From Bacillota bacterium (GTDB lineage: Bacteria; Bacillota_I; Bacilli_A; Izemoplasmatales; UBA1188): a DNA stretch of 53,747 nucleotides. The position numbers and the translations under genes were made by a program. Numbering within the stretch: the first letter of the stretch is position 1; every line of letters begins with the position of its first letter. A model generated the notes under the pieces. That model was not told the origin of the DNA, searched no databases, and saw only the letters and a program-made list of their open reading frames with translations. Positions 52,862-53,747 of this stretch are shown in pieces. Where the stretch lies: the NCBI GenBank assembly GCA_023410715.1, contig JAEYPN010000028.1, forward strand, positions 1 through 53,747, in the 5' to 3' direction.

Positions 52862-53521
52862 CTATTTTAGTAAATCTAATGTATTTAACATTTCCTGAAT
52901 ATTATTAAAAGCTTGTGATAAAGGATAACCATCAACTAACATATGCGATACTTGAATATTTAATGAAATTAATACTTTTTCGTCCTTTATTACATATTTC
53001 CCCCAAGCTACTCTTGGAACAGTCTTTGTCACATCATCTGACATTGGATGTGTTAAAGCCTTAAAATCAATCCAAGGTAAACAGGTAAAAAAGTAGCGAT
53101 CCAGTCTTGTAAAATCATTATAACTCTTTTCTACATTCAAGCCATTCTTCACTATTTCAATAGCTTCTTTCGCATTTTCATAATATTCCTTAAAATTATC
53201 TCCTGCTTCACTTTCACAGTTATCAAAAACACCATCTTTAGTCATGACTGTATAAGCTGGATTAATTTTTTCAAATTCATATACCTCATCATCAATTTCT
53301 CTGAGTCTTAATTCTAAGACTTGATCCATTCCTTTATTTACAAAATACATGAATGTTATAAAAAATGATAATTTATTTTCCTTTATGTAATAATAAAGTT
53401 TAGTAACATCCATTTCACAAGTTAATGAATAAAAATGAATGGAATATTTTTTAAACCATTCATAGTGTTTTAAACCTAGCCATTTAGTCTTATCAATTTT
53501 TTTCATCGTCTTATTCTCCAT
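52862..53521 (-). CDS. chloramphenicol acetyltransferase-like protein (CatA family)
   Basis: A 219-residue CAT-fold acetyltransferase. The catalytic His motif appears as SHMLVDGYP (HxxxDG) near the C-terminus, and the N-terminal WKHFEWF-like signature as KHYEWFKKY. PWIDF in the middle matches the CAT FTCLPWIDFKALTHP region. Chain length is normal. An in-frame ATG at 53506, with GGAG 9 bases upstream, is an alternative start. As first gene of an operon with sugar enzymes it may acetylate a sugar or another small molecule; antibiotic resistance is possible but not implied by context. Confidence 0.85.
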   Translation of the reverse strand: MENKTMKKIDKTKWLGLKHYEWFKKYSIHFYSLTCEMDVTKLYYYIKENKLSFFITFMYFVNKGMDQVLELRLREIDDEVYEFEKINPAYTVMTKDGVFDNCESEAGDNFKEYYENAKEAIEIVKNGLNVEKSYNDFTRLDRYFFTCLPWIDFKALTHPMSDDVTKTVPRVAWGKYVIKDEKVLISLNIQVSHMLVDGYPLSQAFNNIQEMLNTLDLLK

Positions 53522-53538
53522 TTTTATCCTATAATTAC

Positions 53539-53568
53539 ATTATAATTGTTTTTAATGTAAAATGCCAA
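53539..53568 (-). promoter_or_regulatory. promoter of the CAT-AEC-isomerase-GH105 operon
   Basis: TTGGCA (53568-53563), 18 bases, TATAAT (53544-53539) on the minus strand, 18 bases before the first ATG. Confidence 0.55.
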
Positions 53569-53588
53569 AGTAATTGATAAAATTATTA

Positions 53589-53614
53589 AAAATGGTTCTG
53601 TTAAGAACCATTTT
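53589..53614 (-). terminator. terminator of the SDR gene
   Basis: AAAATGGTTCT / AGAACCATTTT, 11 bp with a 4-nt loop, next to the stop codon; TTTTTAATAATTTT follows on the minus strand. Confidence 0.8.
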
Positions 53615-53747
53615 CTAATTTGGTTGTTTGCCAATATAAGCCAAAATACCACCATCGACATATAAGATATGACCATTAACAAAATTTGATGCATCAGATG
53701 CTAAGAAAATTGCTGGCCCTACTAAGTCATCAGTTTCTCCCCAACGT
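53615..53747 (-). CDS. SDR dehydrogenase, KduD/gluconate 5-dehydrogenase type (partial)
   Basis: Only the last 44 codons are in the window; the 5' part lies beyond the right edge. The tail reads RWGETDDLVGPAIFLAS, then FVNGHILYVDGGILAY ending IGKQPN, the characteristic end of the 2-dehydro-3-deoxygluconate 5-dehydrogenase / gluconate 5-dehydrogenase branch of short-chain dehydrogenases. In a pectin locus this fits the KduD step, which converts 2,5-diketo-3-deoxygluconate to KDG using NAD(P)H. It suggests the uronate pathway continues past the edge. Confidence 0.85.
   Translation of the reverse strand, partial: RWGETDDLVGPAIFLASDASNFVNGHILYVDGGILAYIGKQPN

Noticed and set aside
1..53747. Mycoplasma-type genetic code (TGA as Trp)
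   Set aside because: TGA ends feoA, ntpC, ntpF and other genes at the expected places, and conserved Trp residues are all TGG.
1..53747. CRISPR array, tRNA or rRNA genes
   Set aside because: No regularly spaced repeats, cloverleaf-like segments with CCA-type ends or conserved rRNA stretches were noticed in either strand.

Overview
The window is low-GC DNA (roughly 30% by eye) read with the standard code: TGA ends genes (for example feoA and the V-ATPase C subunit) and Trp is TGG. The gene set is of Bacillota/Mycoplasmatota type: trmFO-xerC-rlmH, type 2 galT, an ntp-type V-ATPase and FeoAB. Together with an iron-only hydrogenase it suggests an anaerobic, fermentative, possibly gut- or plant-matter-associated member of the Bacilli/Mollicutes-related lineages that kept the standard code. 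No rRNA, tRNA or CRISPR array was seen. The species cannot be named from the sequence.

Layout. (1) 1-7.4 kb, minus strand: tcdA, galT, then a tight module of HPr-kinase-like protein, PqqD-like protein, SipW-type S26 peptidase and nucleotidyltransferase, followed by a tiny lipoprotein. A separate transcript carries a secreted InlB-repeat protein and a 42-residue peptide that looks like a RiPP precursor. This is the best candidate for an undescribed system. (2) 7.6-11.5 kb: a secreted FAD oxidoreductase and a leucine-rich-repeat surface protein. (3) 11.6-14.0 kb, plus strand: feoA-feoB-Cys-rich Feo protein. (4) 14-18.6 kb: M42 aminopeptidase, GH127 arabinofuranosidase, a SAM-fold protein, and nagB. 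(5) 18.7-26.9 kb: trmFO-xerC-rlmH housekeeping operon, and a SNF2 helicase / Hpt-like protein / GH13 / LysM operon. (6) 27-28.7 kb: a scar of a serine recombinase and an IS3-type transposase, a GNAT gene and a decayed gene. (7) 28.8-37.3 kb: a nine-gene V-type ATPase operon in the ntpFIKECGABD order; the proteolipid carries all five Na+ ligands known from Enterococcus hirae. (8) 37.5-40.9 kb: group B-like [FeFe] hydrogenase, PHP phosphoesterase, Eis-like acetyltransferase. (9) 41-53.7 kb: a pectin locus (GH28, CE8, CE12, GH105, uxaC, IclR regulator, SDR) whose enzymes all lack signal peptides.

How the genes fit together. Pectin oligosaccharides appear to be imported and then de-esterified, deacetylated and cut inside the cell. 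UxaC and a KduD-like SDR would feed the uronates into the KDG pathway, and GH127, GalT, GH13 and NagB handle other sugars. FeoAB would supply iron for the hydrogenase, which disposes of fermentation electrons or senses them. The V-ATPase probably pumps or uses Na+. Many promoters have an extended -10 of the form TGnTATAAT, often TATGGTATAAT. Most operons end in clear hairpin-plus-U terminators.
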